DNA of 64,000 nt. Source: CBDBEU01 sp965204565 (GTDB lineage: Bacteria > Pseudomonadota > Alphaproteobacteria > Rhizobiales > TMED25). Position numbers and translations under genes: made by a program. Positions 9,190 to 17,978 of this stretch are shown piece after piece. The stretch spans positions 372,001 to 436,000 of the forward strand of contig CBDBEU010000004.1 of NCBI GenBank assembly GCA_965204565.1, given 5' to 3'. Each line of letters begins with the position of its first letter. Positions within the stretch are counted from its first letter, which is position 1. Below the pieces are notes generated by a model, which was given only the letters and a program-made list of their open reading frames with translations, was not told where the DNA came from and searched no databases.

Positions 9190-9223
9190 GAGTGCCAGCG
9201 CTCCGATTTAAAGGAAGCCTGAC

Positions 9224-9500
9224 ATGGCTAACACCGAAAACCTGAACTTCCCTGATGTGATTGCGGCTGCTCGCCTGATCCAAATCTACAGCGATTGACC
9301 TCTATTTTATTGATCAGGCGGAACGAGAGCTGGAGCTGTGCCCAGACCCACGCTTTGAGCAGAGGCCATTTTTGAATGCAATTGAAGATGAGCTCTTTGG
9401 CGCAATTCAGACTTTGAACGCTGCACTCTCGTCTTGCCCCGACTTTCGTCTTGGCGGTTTGGCACCGAACGGAACCAACTTCTTGTCGATGGTCAATTAG
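9224..9500 (+). pseudogene. Small hypothetical protein, probably frameshifted
   Basis: An ATG at 9224 with AAGGAAG upstream opens a 24-codon frame (MANTENLNFPDVIAAARL...) ending at 9298. A neighbouring frame continues with coding-like text, ELELCPDPRFEQRPFLNAI and then LSSCPDFRLGGLAPNG, to a stop at 9500. Joined, they would give a protein of about 90 residues with a frame break near 9290. I do not recognise a family. The region looks like small phage or plasmid genes. Confidence 0.3.
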
Positions 9501-9568
9501 GTGCAGTTGCCGCCCGGCGAGGTGCTGGGCGGCGATCCAACCCAATTCAAATAAGGGGAGGCACCGCC

Positions 9569-9742
9569 ATGGGCGAAGTGCTTGAGATCGGCGGTTTTGA
9601 AATCCGCCGGATTGAAGTTGAGATTGAACGGCTGCGGGCGAAGGTGGAGGAGACGACCCGACTTGATGGAGGCTTTGACTACCACGACCTTGCAGGCGCG
9701 GGGCTCGAAGTCGCGCAGGATACCCTAGCGGCGATGAGGTGA
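9569..9742 (+). CDS. Small hypothetical protein
   Basis: The ATG at 9569 follows a good ribosome site (AAGGGGAGG at 9553-9561) and encodes 57 residues: a short N-terminal segment, then the charged, helix-like RRIEVEIERLRAKVEE. No family is recognised. It follows the broken small ORF at 9224-9500 in the same direction and may belong to the same phage-like or plasmid-like remnant. Confidence 0.4.
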   Translation: MGEVLEIGGFEIRRIEVEIERLRAKVEETTRLDGGFDYHDLAGAGLEVAQDTLAAMR

Positions 9743-10478
9743 AGACACATGGCCGCTGCCGGATGCAGCAACCACCATCGGTGCGGCGCTCTCAGATGCG
9801 GCAGCTAGCGGGCCAGAGGACCAGATGATGACAATCTGCCGTCCTGCCGAAGCGCTTGTGCGGACCGGACATGCCGACTGGGGCCATCCCGAACCGGACT
9901 TCGCAACAGTGAATACCGCAATCACTGATATGGTTGAGCGCGGCACTGGCGGCGCCAAGGACAGGCACGCCCCCTGGACTGCACCTTTGTTATGGAGTGT
10001 TGCGCCTCACCATCCTGCCCAGATGATCGTCGTGTGCTTGATAGCCCCAAACGTCGCGAAGGTCGCGGCGGACCTTGCCCAAGGTAGACAGATGCGCCGC
10101 AACCCTGTGAACGCAGTCATCGCTGAGTTGAACTCAGCCCGAGCGAAGCTGCACGAGTTGAGTTGACACCCACCCCGAAAACGCTGCGCCGGGTGACACT
10201 GGCGCGGCCCACGTTTTCAAGGGCTTGGGGACGGTAGCAGGGCCACCCCGTAAGCTGCCGATTGCGGGGTCAGTGCAGGACGCAGCGCGGCATTAGCACG
10301 TCGAATGACGACAGACGCACCAGCCCAAGGCGATCTGCACGGCACGGTCGTGCTGGCGGATCAGGTGTGACGTTGCGCGCTCTGGCTCACGGTAATCCCC
10401 CATTTTTGCGGGGGCTTGGTCGTAGAATTTACGCGGCCATTCCGTCTCCTGCTCAGCGGACCGCCGGTCTACCGATTG
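9743..10478. other. Stretch without a recognisable gene
   Basis: A 113-codon plus frame at 9825-10166 ends with a helix-like tail (NAVIAELNSARAKLHELS) but lacks a ribosome site and any known motif. It may be debris of the same small-gene region. A short hairpin (CCCCC at 10397-10401 with GGGGG at 10410-10414, loop containing ATTTTT) could be a phage-type terminator, but no T-tract follows on the plus strand. Nothing else is supported. Confidence 0.35.
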
Positions 10479-11333
10479 TCACGGGCCCAGAAACAGCTTC
10501 GCCTTCTTGTACATGGCATAATCGACCAGCTTGTTCTCAAATGTAATCGCAGCAAGCCCCTGTTTTTCCGCCTCATCAAATGCAGCAATCAGCCGTTGAT
10601 AGTAGTCGATCTGCGCCGCATCCGGCTCATAGGCCTCACGCGCGATCGCCACATGGCTTGGATGGATCAGCGTACGTCCGTCATAACCGATGCGCTTGGA
10701 AAGTATACATTCGGCTTTCAGCCCGTCCAGATCCTTGATGCCGCTATAGGCGCCATCAAGCACATATGGAAGACCGGCCGCACGGGCTTCAACCAAAACT
10801 CTCGAGCGCGAATAATTGATTTCGGGTCCGTCAATCGACCAGGCTGAATGAAGGTCTCCCTGCAGATCACCATCTTCGGCACTGCCGAAGACGGCGGATT
10901 CAACGCGCTCCGCGGCACGACAAACGTCCAGACACCTTGCCACGCCGAGTGCAGTCTCGATCAACAGCAACAATTTCACAGAATTGGGCTCCAGCCCCCT
11001 CTCCCGCTCAAGACCGGTGATCAGTCGGTCGGCGTTTTGCACCTGCTCGACTGTTTCAGCCATAGGCAGCGCTACACCATAGATATGTGGTGAGACAATT
11101 GCCTTGAGGTCTTCTTCAAGCAAATCCGCACCGCTATTGACCCGCACCAATGTGGTGATCGAAAGTTTCGGCAGAAGCTCTGAAATATCCTCGCGCACCT
11201 GCGCCTTCATGTGGATCGGCACCGCATCCTCGAAATCAATGACGATGCCATCCGGTTCAAACCGCGCAGATTTTTCGATCAGATCCGGGCGGTTTCCGGG
11301 CGTGTAAAGAGTAATGCGCGGTCTGTTGTTCAT
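10479..11333 (-). CDS. CitE-like CoA-ester lyase (HpcH/HpaI aldolase family)
   Basis: A 284-residue enzyme of the citrate-lyase-beta-like group, which includes malyl-CoA, citramalyl-CoA and related C-C lyases that need Mg2+. Visible features are IVIDFEDAVPIHMK (metal and CoA region near residue 30), LLIETALGVARCLDV (metal-binding Glu), AVFGSAEDGDLQGDL and GYDGRTLIHPSHV near the C-terminus. The ATG at 11333 has GGAG seven bases upstream; the open frame extends further but reads as non-coding. The gene stands alone between debris regions. A broken paralogue lies at 47779-48660. The actual CoA ester is unknown. Confidence 0.85.
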   Translation of the reverse strand: MNNRPRITLYTPGNRPDLIEKSARFEPDGIVIDFEDAVPIHMKAQVREDISELLPKLSITTLVRVNSGADLLEEDLKAIVSPHIYGVALPMAETVEQVQNADRLITGLERERGLEPNSVKLLLLIETALGVARCLDVCRAAERVESAVFGSAEDGDLQGDLHSAWSIDGPEINYSRSRVLVEARAAGLPYVLDGAYSGIKDLDGLKAECILSKRIGYDGRTLIHPSHVAIAREAYEPDAAQIDYYQRLIAAFDEAEKQGLAAITFENKLVDYAMYKKAKLFLGP

Positions 11334-11559
11334 GGGTCTACTCCGCTGAAATGGGCATCTCCGCTCCGGCCAACCGGCCGGCTGCCGCATTGGGCTCATA
11401 AATCTCGTTTTGAGATGCCTGGAATGAGGTGAGTTCTCGCTTCTTCTTAAATGATCACGGCCCGGGGTGCCAGCACACCGGCATCCACCCGCACAACTCC
11501 GGATATGGGGCATATCAATGGTTAATTCGGTATTTCAGCTCAGTGTGTTACGTCTTGGT

Positions 11560-11919
11560 CTGGGTCGAGGCTGTCGATACAGAGGTGGTCGCGGGATTTC
11601 GGACCGGTTGTCAAGGTGGATCGCCTGACGAAAGACACGATCCAGGATGACGAAGAGAAAGAACCATTCGCCCGAATTCAAGGCCAGGGTCGCGCTTGAG
11701 GCGATCCGCGAAGAGAAGACGCCGGCGGAGTTGTCGAAGAAGTACGGCGTGCATACGACCCGGATCAGCACGTGGAAGCGGGCAGCGATCCGGAACACGG
11801 CGTCTGCGTTTGCCTGGCGGGGGGCCGATCCGGCTCCGGCCGGTACGGTCGAGGACGAGTCCCCCTTGTTGGGAAACAAGCCTAGCAAAGCTCACCAAAA
11901 TGATGAATTTAGTTTATGA
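11560..11919 (+). mobile_element. IS3-family OrfA remnant
   Basis: An ATG at 11647 starts MTKRKNHSPEFKARVALEAI and continues ELSKKYGVHTTRISTWKRA, the N-terminal helix-turn-helix of IS3-family OrfA. Homology fades after about 11830 and the frame runs into unrelated AT-rich DNA. OrfB is absent. The bases just before the ATG (from about 11560) look like the IS left end. The preceding 200 bases, back to the CitE-like gene, hold nothing I recognise. Confidence 0.7.
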
Positions 11920-12054
11920 ATTTGAATATATTGTGCAAAATAAATTCAAAAAAGTAATATTAATGGATCTTCTTCTGTATATTATTTTTAATTATACATT
12001 ATTCATCAAAAATTGAAAAAATCAACTAATTTTAATTCAAAAATATTTAAATAT
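11890..12054. other. Very AT-rich junction segment
   Basis: About 165 bases composed mostly of A and T, with runs such as ATATTATTTTTAATTATAC, sit between the truncated IS3 OrfA and the hsdR stop codon. The surroundings are GC-rich. No open frame of note is present. It looks like foreign DNA carried in with the restriction-modification island, or the tail of it, and may act as a transcription end for hsdR. Confidence 0.6.
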
Positions 12055-15000
12055 TTAGGCGGCTGCGGTTTTTTCTACATTTCGCACGATGCCAACAAGT
12101 TCTTGAACCTGTTCAGGCTCAAATAGTCCAATAATTCCATGAGCGTTGATATCCGTGAACGGGCTTTCATAGAAGCGACGCGGGTCAACGGTTCCAGACT
12201 CGCACAAATGATCAATGATCAGGTTCACAAATTCGAGCTGGCTCGATGTCAGGCCCGAACTCGTCAATTCACTGAATGCGGCCTTTGCAGATGGCCGGTC
12301 CAGGCCGGTGAGAGATCGAAGAAACAGGCCAAGACCGCCTCCCGCGCGGAGCTCATCCAGCTTTTCCTCATCCGATACACCTTCGTCTATGAACATCCGT
12401 TCAAGTTCTTCGAGATCGCTCTGGGTCAGTTGCTCGGCCCGTTTCAACTTCAAGATTGCGATATGGTCCCTATGTTGCTTCAAAAAGGCGCGGACTTTCA
12501 TGTTGAAAAGCCCTTTGTTGACGCCTTGGCCCACATCTGTCAGTTCGACATCAGCTTGCTCGCCGATCTCATCTTCGAAGTCTGTGTAGACAATCTTGCG
12601 TTCGGCTGGTTCGATCAATTGCATAAGGTCTCGAAGATCGCGGCGAACCTGTTCCAGGATTTCAACTTTGATATCCTTCCAGAAATCATCCGTTTGCACT
12701 TCGAGGATGAGTTCCAGTTTAGCATTGACCGGCGGAATGTTGGACAGATCTTCAAGGTCGGAGGCCAGCATCCGAATTTTGTCCTGGTACCTTGAAAAGG
12801 TGGGATCGCTTTCAAGCAGCTTCAGTTGTGCGTTCAGGATCAACAGATCGAACTGCTTTGCCGGCAGCGCGCCATCCTCAAAGGCAGAGGGGAGCCCGGC
12901 AACCTCGTCGACCAAGGCTTGACGATCTTCAGGAGAAACATCTTCCCAGGACTTCTCTTCCTGAAATTTCTCGACGATCTTGCGTCTGGGCCTGACAATG
13001 AAGTTGTCGACATTCATGCCTTCGACTTCTTTTTGAAGCCTAAATTTCACAGACAGGACGAGGTCAATATGATCTTCGTCTGCACCAGTCAGGCGCCCAA
13101 GCAACTCAACCCGCGTGGTGAAAAGGCGCTCGCCGATTGAAGCACCCGTCGCGCCGTCGGTCACGTTAGGGTTCTGATTGAAAAATTCGAAGTTCTGGCA
13201 GAAATCGAAGATCAGAAAGTGATCCTTGTTTTCTCCTGGGCCGAACAGGTCCGGTCGCAAGCGCGTGCCGCGACCGATCATCTGCCAGAACTTGGTCTTT
13301 GAACGAACGATCTTGAAGAACACAAGGTTGACGACTTCCGGCACATCAATGCCGGTGTCCAGCATGTCCACAGACACGGCGATCTGCGGGTTCTTCCCGG
13401 CTTCAGAAAAGTCGTCGATGAGAGATTGTGCGTAGGGGATCGAATAATCGATGAGGCGCGCAAACTCCCCCTTGAAATGCGGATAGTTGGCGTCGAAGCG
13501 TTCCGCAATGAACTGTGCGTGGTTGCTGTTCTTGGCGAAAATGATGGTCTTGCCCAACCGATCACCGCCAGCGACCTTGATCCCGTGCGTCATCAAATGC
13601 TCAAGAACCTTGTCGACCGTGTCTTCATTGAACAGCCAGCGATTGAGGTCGGTTGCCTCGATCCTGTCCGGGATAACACCATCCTCATCCCATTCGAGCG
13701 CATCCCACTCGGCCTTGTCTTCATCTGAAAGCCGGTCGTAATCGATCCCTTGGCGTTGAAATTTCAGAGGAACCGAGACGGCTTTCGGCGGCACGAGATA
13801 GCCGTCGGATACAGCATCCTCAAGATCATAGGAGTCGGTCGGAACACCCCGTTGGAGTTGGAACAGGGAGTATGTATCCCGGTCGATCTCGTCGCGCGGG
13901 GTCGCGGTAAGACCGACCAGGAGACTGTCGAAATACTCAAAGATTGCCCGGTACTTGCGGTAGACAGAGCGGTGCGCCTCGTCGATCACGATCAGATCGA
14001 AATGGCCGGGGCCGAACCGGCGTTCAGCGCCTTTGATCTCGTCGATCAGACCCATCATCGTCGGATAGGTCGACAGGAACACGCGCGCACCAGAGTGATC
14101 GTTCTTCGCCGGATCGTGCTTTTCCAAGAGGTTGGCACTTGGCGCGGAGGGGAGGTGGGCCTTGAAGGCACCATGCGCCTGTTTCACAAGCGCGATGCGA
14201 TCCGCAAGGAACAGCACGCGCCGCACCCAGTTGGCGCGCATCAGCTGATCGATCAGAGCGATCACGGTCCGGGTTTTGCCTGAGCCGGTCGCCATCACCA
14301 AAAGCGCCTTGCGCTGCCGATCCCGTTCAAACGCTTCATTCACCCGACGGATTGCGCGGGATTGGTAGAACCGCCCGGCTATGTCCTCGTCCACATCGAC
14401 GTCGTCCAGCACCTTCCGGGTCCCACGCCGCTGATGCAGCAGCACCAGCTCGTCCCTCTTCAGGAACCCGGACACGGATCGGGGCGGATACATCCGGTCG
14501 TCCCAAATCCAGTGCTCATAGCCGTTGGTGCAGAAAATAACCGGGCGCCGCCCGTGCATCTTTTCCAGACAGTCCGCGTAGAGCTTGGCCTGCTGCTGGC
14601 CCACGCGCGCGTCCTTCCTGGTGCGCTTGGCCTCGACGACGGCCAGCGGTTTTCCGTCGTCGCCCCACAGAACGTAGTCGGCGAAGCCTTCGCCGCTTTC
14701 GTTCGGCATGCCCTTTACTGGATATTCCCGGTCACGCGACTGATCGAGCGACCAGCCTGCTTCCGCCAGCAGCAGGTCGATGAAGGCGTCCCGTGTTACG
14801 GCTTCGTCGTAGTCGTGATTGTCGGGAACGGCTTCGTTGGCCTTGCGGGCGGCGGCCACTTCGGCCTGGAGGCGGGCGATCTCGGCCTCAAGTGCCGCGC
14901 GGCCCTCTTCCGAGGCCATCCGCGCCTCTTCGGCCTCTTTCTGCGCTTTGACGGCAGCATCGTGGTTTGACCGAAGCGACTTGATCTGCTCGACCGTCGA

Positions 15001-15447
15001 GGCGGAAATCGTCAGTGTCTTTTCGAGCTTTGCCGCGTCAAAGCTCAAACCGGCATCGGGCCGCGCGCCGCGGGCATAGGTGCGCGCGATCCAGTAGCAG
15101 ACGTGAAACAGCTCCTTGACCGTACTGGCCGCGTCCTTTGCACTGACGGGTTTGGTGTCGTGAACCGCGCGATTGCCCTGGTCCTTGATGTATTTCGCCT
15201 TGGCGACAATCGCGGGGCCGGTCAGCGTGGCAAGGCTGGGCTCGTGGATCAGCGCCGCCAGATGATTGCCCTGATAGGGCGACCGCAGCATCCGGTCGCG
15301 GGCATAGAGCCATTTGAGTGCGGTCTCGAGCGTCAGCCGGGCGTAGAAACACGATTCTCTCGGATCCGACAGGGCGGCCTGTTCGGCCTTCTTGGCGTGG
15401 CCGAGGAGGTCGGGGAAATCGCCCGAGAGAAAAGCGAATTGGGTCAT
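12055..15447 (-). CDS. hsdR: Type I restriction enzyme R subunit (HsdR, EcoEI-like)
   Basis: A 1130-residue motor and nuclease subunit. The N-terminus is a DUF4145-like helical domain (about 1-130), followed by a coiled-coil-like stretch rich in Glu and Ala (150-210). The PD-(D/E)XK nuclease region has FADYVLWGDDGKPLAVVEAK near residue 265. The SF2 helicase core follows: Walker A MATGSGKTRT near 390, DEAHRS near 488, LVGLTATPRDE, and motif VI GRGTRLRPD near 727. The C-terminal third fits the EcoEI-type R domain. The start overlaps the fic stop as ATGA, so hsdR is translated from the fic message. The frame is intact, but restriction also needs HsdS, which is broken here. Confidence 0.92.
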   Translation of the reverse strand: MTQFAFLSGDFPDLLGHAKKAEQAALSDPRESCFYARLTLETALKWLYARDRMLRSPYQGNHLAALIHEPSLATLTGPAIVAKAKYIKDQGNRAVHDTKPVSAKDAASTVKELFHVCYWIARTYARGARPDAGLSFDAAKLEKTLTISASTVEQIKSLRSNHDAAVKAQKEAEEARMASEEGRAALEAEIARLQAEVAAARKANEAVPDNHDYDEAVTRDAFIDLLLAEAGWSLDQSRDREYPVKGMPNESGEGFADYVLWGDDGKPLAVVEAKRTRKDARVGQQQAKLYADCLEKMHGRRPVIFCTNGYEHWIWDDRMYPPRSVSGFLKRDELVLLHQRRGTRKVLDDVDVDEDIAGRFYQSRAIRRVNEAFERDRQRKALLVMATGSGKTRTVIALIDQLMRANWVRRVLFLADRIALVKQAHGAFKAHLPSAPSANLLEKHDPAKNDHSGARVFLSTYPTMMGLIDEIKGAERRFGPGHFDLIVIDEAHRSVYRKYRAIFEYFDSLLVGLTATPRDEIDRDTYSLFQLQRGVPTDSYDLEDAVSDGYLVPPKAVSVPLKFQRQGIDYDRLSDEDKAEWDALEWDEDGVIPDRIEATDLNRWLFNEDTVDKVLEHLMTHGIKVAGGDRLGKTIIFAKNSNHAQFIAERFDANYPHFKGEFARLIDYSIPYAQSLIDDFSEAGKNPQIAVSVDMLDTGIDVPEVVNLVFFKIVRSKTKFWQMIGRGTRLRPDLFGPGENKDHFLIFDFCQNFEFFNQNPNVTDGATGASIGERLFTTRVELLGRLTGADEDHIDLVLSVKFRLQKEVEGMNVDNFIVRPRRKIVEKFQEEKSWEDVSPEDRQALVDEVAGLPSAFEDGALPAKQFDLLILNAQLKLLESDPTFSRYQDKIRMLASDLEDLSNIPPVNAKLELILEVQTDDFWKDIKVEILEQVRRDLRDLMQLIEPAERKIVYTDFEDEIGEQADVELTDVGQGVNKGLFNMKVRAFLKQHRDHIAILKLKRAEQLTQSDLEELERMFIDEGVSDEEKLDELRAGGGLGLFLRSLTGLDRPSAKAAFSELTSSGLTSSQLEFVNLIIDHLCESGTVDPRRFYESPFTDINAHGIIGLFEPEQVQELVGIVRNVEKTAAA

Positions 15448-16592
15448 GCGCGAACGATGTCCATCAACGGCTCAAACATATACATGGCCCCGCGCCGACC
15501 GCTTGCTGGTCGTAGCTCTCGCAACAGGCCGCCTTCATGAAGCCGCCTGGTAATGCGCACTGCAACGTGCTTGGGCATGCCCGACCGCTTGATGAGTTGG
15601 CTGTTCTTGAAGACTGGATTTTCGAAAATCGAGTCCTGGGCTGCAATGTGCCATTTGGAGCCAGACATCTCGCGAAACGGCTCCTTCATTTCCTCATACA
15701 GAGCGGTGATTTTCTTTGCCGTGTTCAGGTTGGCTTCAGCCTGAGATGCGATGGTATCCAAAAAGAAGGCGACCCAGGTCGTCCAGTCATCGTCTCGGGA
15801 GACCGCACGCATCAGTTCGATGTACCTGTCCTTGTTCGCTTCGAAATAGGCACTGACATAAAAATGCGGTTTGTGGATCAGCCCGAATTTCCACATGAGC
15901 AGCGTTATCAGCAAACGACCGATCCGACCGTTGCCATCGTTGAACGGGTGTAGTGCCTCGAACTCGACATGTGCCACTGCAACTTTGAAAAAGTGGAGCA
16001 TGTCGCTGGTTTCGATAAACTCCAGCAATGCGGACATTGCGGGTTGAAGCTGCAAAGGGCTGATGGGCTTGAAGTGAATGATTCGGCGGCGGTCATCGCC
16101 GATATAGTTCTGTTTCTCCTTGTATTGCCCGGGCTCCTGGCTGGCACCGCGTCCAAAACTCAGTAGAACCCGATGCGCGTTCCTGATCAGCCCTTCATTG
16201 ATCGGCTCGCCGGTCGCCACGGCCTCTTGCGCGCGGCGCAGCACTTCCTTGTAGAGGAAGACCTCAATGGCATCGCTGAGGGCGTCGGGCTTGCCGTCAT
16301 CTTCGGCGTCCGCCTCATAGATCATTACCGCGTCCACGGTCGAGATTGTCCCCTCCATACGCGAAGAAATCACAGCCTCGTTGTGACGCATGGGGGCCAG
16401 CAACAGCTCACTGTCGGGCAGGGAAAGCAACATTTGATCATAGCGCGAGACCGCATCCTGCGCGCGCGCAAGTGGCGCGATCAACCGGGTCAGGCCAAGC
16501 GCTGCGGGCGGGAACCGGCCATAGTGGTAGTCGACCAATTTACTGGAATCATAGTCATCAATGTGTAACGGCATCGGGAAAATCATCTCCAT
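15444..16592 (-). CDS. Fic-family protein with N-terminal inhibitory helix
   Basis: Fic proteins usually transfer AMP to target proteins. The catalytic motif HPFNDGNGRIGRLL begins at H215. An inhibitory motif SSRMEGT lies near residues 75-81 with Glu80, fitting the class in which the inhibitory helix is N-terminal. The C-terminal 80 residues hold a winged-helix-like segment (MPKHVAVRITRRLHEGGLL). I use the ATG at 16592; the frame is open to 16772, but that part overlaps the 70-base repeats. A later Met at 16574 is possible. The gene lies between hsdS and hsdR and overlaps hsdR by 4 bases. A regulatory or toxin-like role in the restriction operon is inferred, not shown. Confidence 0.88.
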   Translation of the reverse strand: MEMIFPMPLHIDDYDSSKLVDYHYGRFPPAALGLTRLIAPLARAQDAVSRYDQMLLSLPDSELLLAPMRHNEAVISSRMEGTISTVDAVMIYEADAEDDGKPDALSDAIEVFLYKEVLRRAQEAVATGEPINEGLIRNAHRVLLSFGRGASQEPGQYKEKQNYIGDDRRRIIHFKPISPLQLQPAMSALLEFIETSDMLHFFKVAVAHVEFEALHPFNDGNGRIGRLLITLLMWKFGLIHKPHFYVSAYFEANKDRYIELMRAVSRDDDWTTWVAFFLDTIASQAEANLNTAKKITALYEEMKEPFREMSGSKWHIAAQDSIFENPVFKNSQLIKRSGMPKHVAVRITRRLHEGGLLRELRPASGRRGAMYMFEPLMDIVRA

Positions 16593-16640
16593 AACGCCAT
16601 TTATGTAACAAATTTCCAGATATTTGCAATACAAAGTAGC

Positions 16641-16780
16641 TTGTGGAAGTTTTTTCCAACGCAACCGTGGTTGTGTGACGATTTCCAGGGTTTTTCTGAC
16701 ATAACAAGGTTTGTGAAATCCGAGACTATCACAACACGGTTTGTGTGACGGATGGCACGCTTTTTCTGACACAACGATAC
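16641..16780. repeat. Two 70-base imperfect direct repeats upstream of fic
   Basis: TTGTG occurs at 16641, 16671, 16711 and 16741, and TTTTTCTGAC at 16691 and 16761, so the unit is 70 bases long and present twice. TTGTG and CACAA also form an inverted pair at 16711-16734. The block lies 49-188 bases upstream of the fic start and after the hsdS stop. This is where a promoter and operator for fic-hsdR would sit. The frame extending fic upstream through the repeats is probably not translated. Confidence 0.6.
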
Positions 16781-16838
16781 ATCTGCCGGACCTGCCGCCA
16801 CATCTCGGACCAGACGCCGATGAGTTCTCCGCGCATTT

Positions 16839-17978
16839 TCAGAGCTCTCCCCGGAAGGCGCGGTGTTGGAGGGAGGCAAAGAGGTCGTCTGTCGTCGCCT
16901 CGTATTTTTTTGAGGCATCCCAAACAACACGGTTTGATGTTATCCGCTTGGTGTATTCCTCCTGTACCATTGGTGTTGGAACGACCACATCAAGTTCTCC
17001 GATTTGCTTTGCTGTGAGCTGCTTGACCGCAGAGCCGGACTGACCGCGCATTAGGGCATATTGAGTGCTGTCTAAAGAAAGGAAATCCAACAGATACTGG
17101 GAAGATATCCCGAGATTCGGGCGGATAATCATCATTTGCGCGTTTATAAAGCCTGTTTCAAAATCACAATTAAAGATCGCAGCCTGTCCAAGTGTGCCCC
17201 GTAGAGTAATGACGATATCGCCGCGCCTCAGCTTGCCACGAGACAAAGATCGAAATTTCTCTTCAGTTATGAACTAGCAACCATCAAGTGTTAGCTGCCA
17301 GTTTCGAATATTCTTTGTACAAAGAAATAGAACGCCTTCTGATTTAAGTTCATTTCCACTTGGATAGTTGGACGATCGATCGCCGTTTATGAGCTCCGCA
17401 ATCTCAGAGAGTTTGCGAATGTCTCTGTTTTCCACCGCATCAAACATCTCATGAAAGATCGCCTGGCCGAGGGTGTTGAGGCGGTCGAGGGCGCGGCGGC
17501 GGAGGCGGCGCAGCGCGTCCGCCTGATCCAGGATCGCCGCAATCCGCCTCTGCTCCTCCAAAGATGGTACGGTAACGGCTAAATCACGCAAATTGCTCAG
17601 AGCGACATTTGAAACTAGGGCATGGCGCCCCATGCCAGCAATCTGCGCCATGGCATTTTCCAACGCGTAGAATAGCCAACGGGTATCAACGCCTTCTTTG
17701 GGGGTTACTTTCACAATCCTTTGGTTGAGAAGAGCTTCCGGGCCGTCCCATACTGCGGTTCGAAAACTGCCAGACAATGTGAGAAGCAATTCCCCGCCAC
17801 GGATTACGAAGCGCTCATCGTACTCTGCAGGCCAGTATTTGAACTCCGTCGAAACATCACTGCCCACATTCTGAATTCTAATTATTGGCATGCCACGAGG
17901 TTCATCGGTGAACTGCTCAGACTTCCATGCAAACCCGGAGAAAAAACTGGCGGCATCGCTTAAGGGACGTTCGCTCAT
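16839..17978 (-). pseudogene. hsdS: Type I specificity subunit HsdS, interrupted by an in-frame amber codon
   Basis: HsdS gives a type I system its DNA target. The ATG at 17978 overlaps the hsdM stop (ATGA). The first part contains VPSLEEQRRIAAILDQADAL, the typical end of a first target-recognition half and its conserved spacer helix. At codon 235 a TAG (17276-17274) interrupts the frame. The same frame then continues FITEEKFRSLSRGKLRRGD and QIGELDVVVPTPMVQEEYTK to the stop at 16839, giving 379 codons in all. A CAG-to-TAG change would explain it. The stop leaves only one recognition half, so normal specificity is probably lost unless the half protein dimerises or the codon is read through. 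Confidence 0.85.

Noticed and set aside
8805..9190. Retron msr/msd RNA next to the reverse transcriptase
   Set aside because: The DNA upstream of the RT is IS5 sequence; no paired inverted repeats with the expected layout are seen, and the native 5' flank has been lost.
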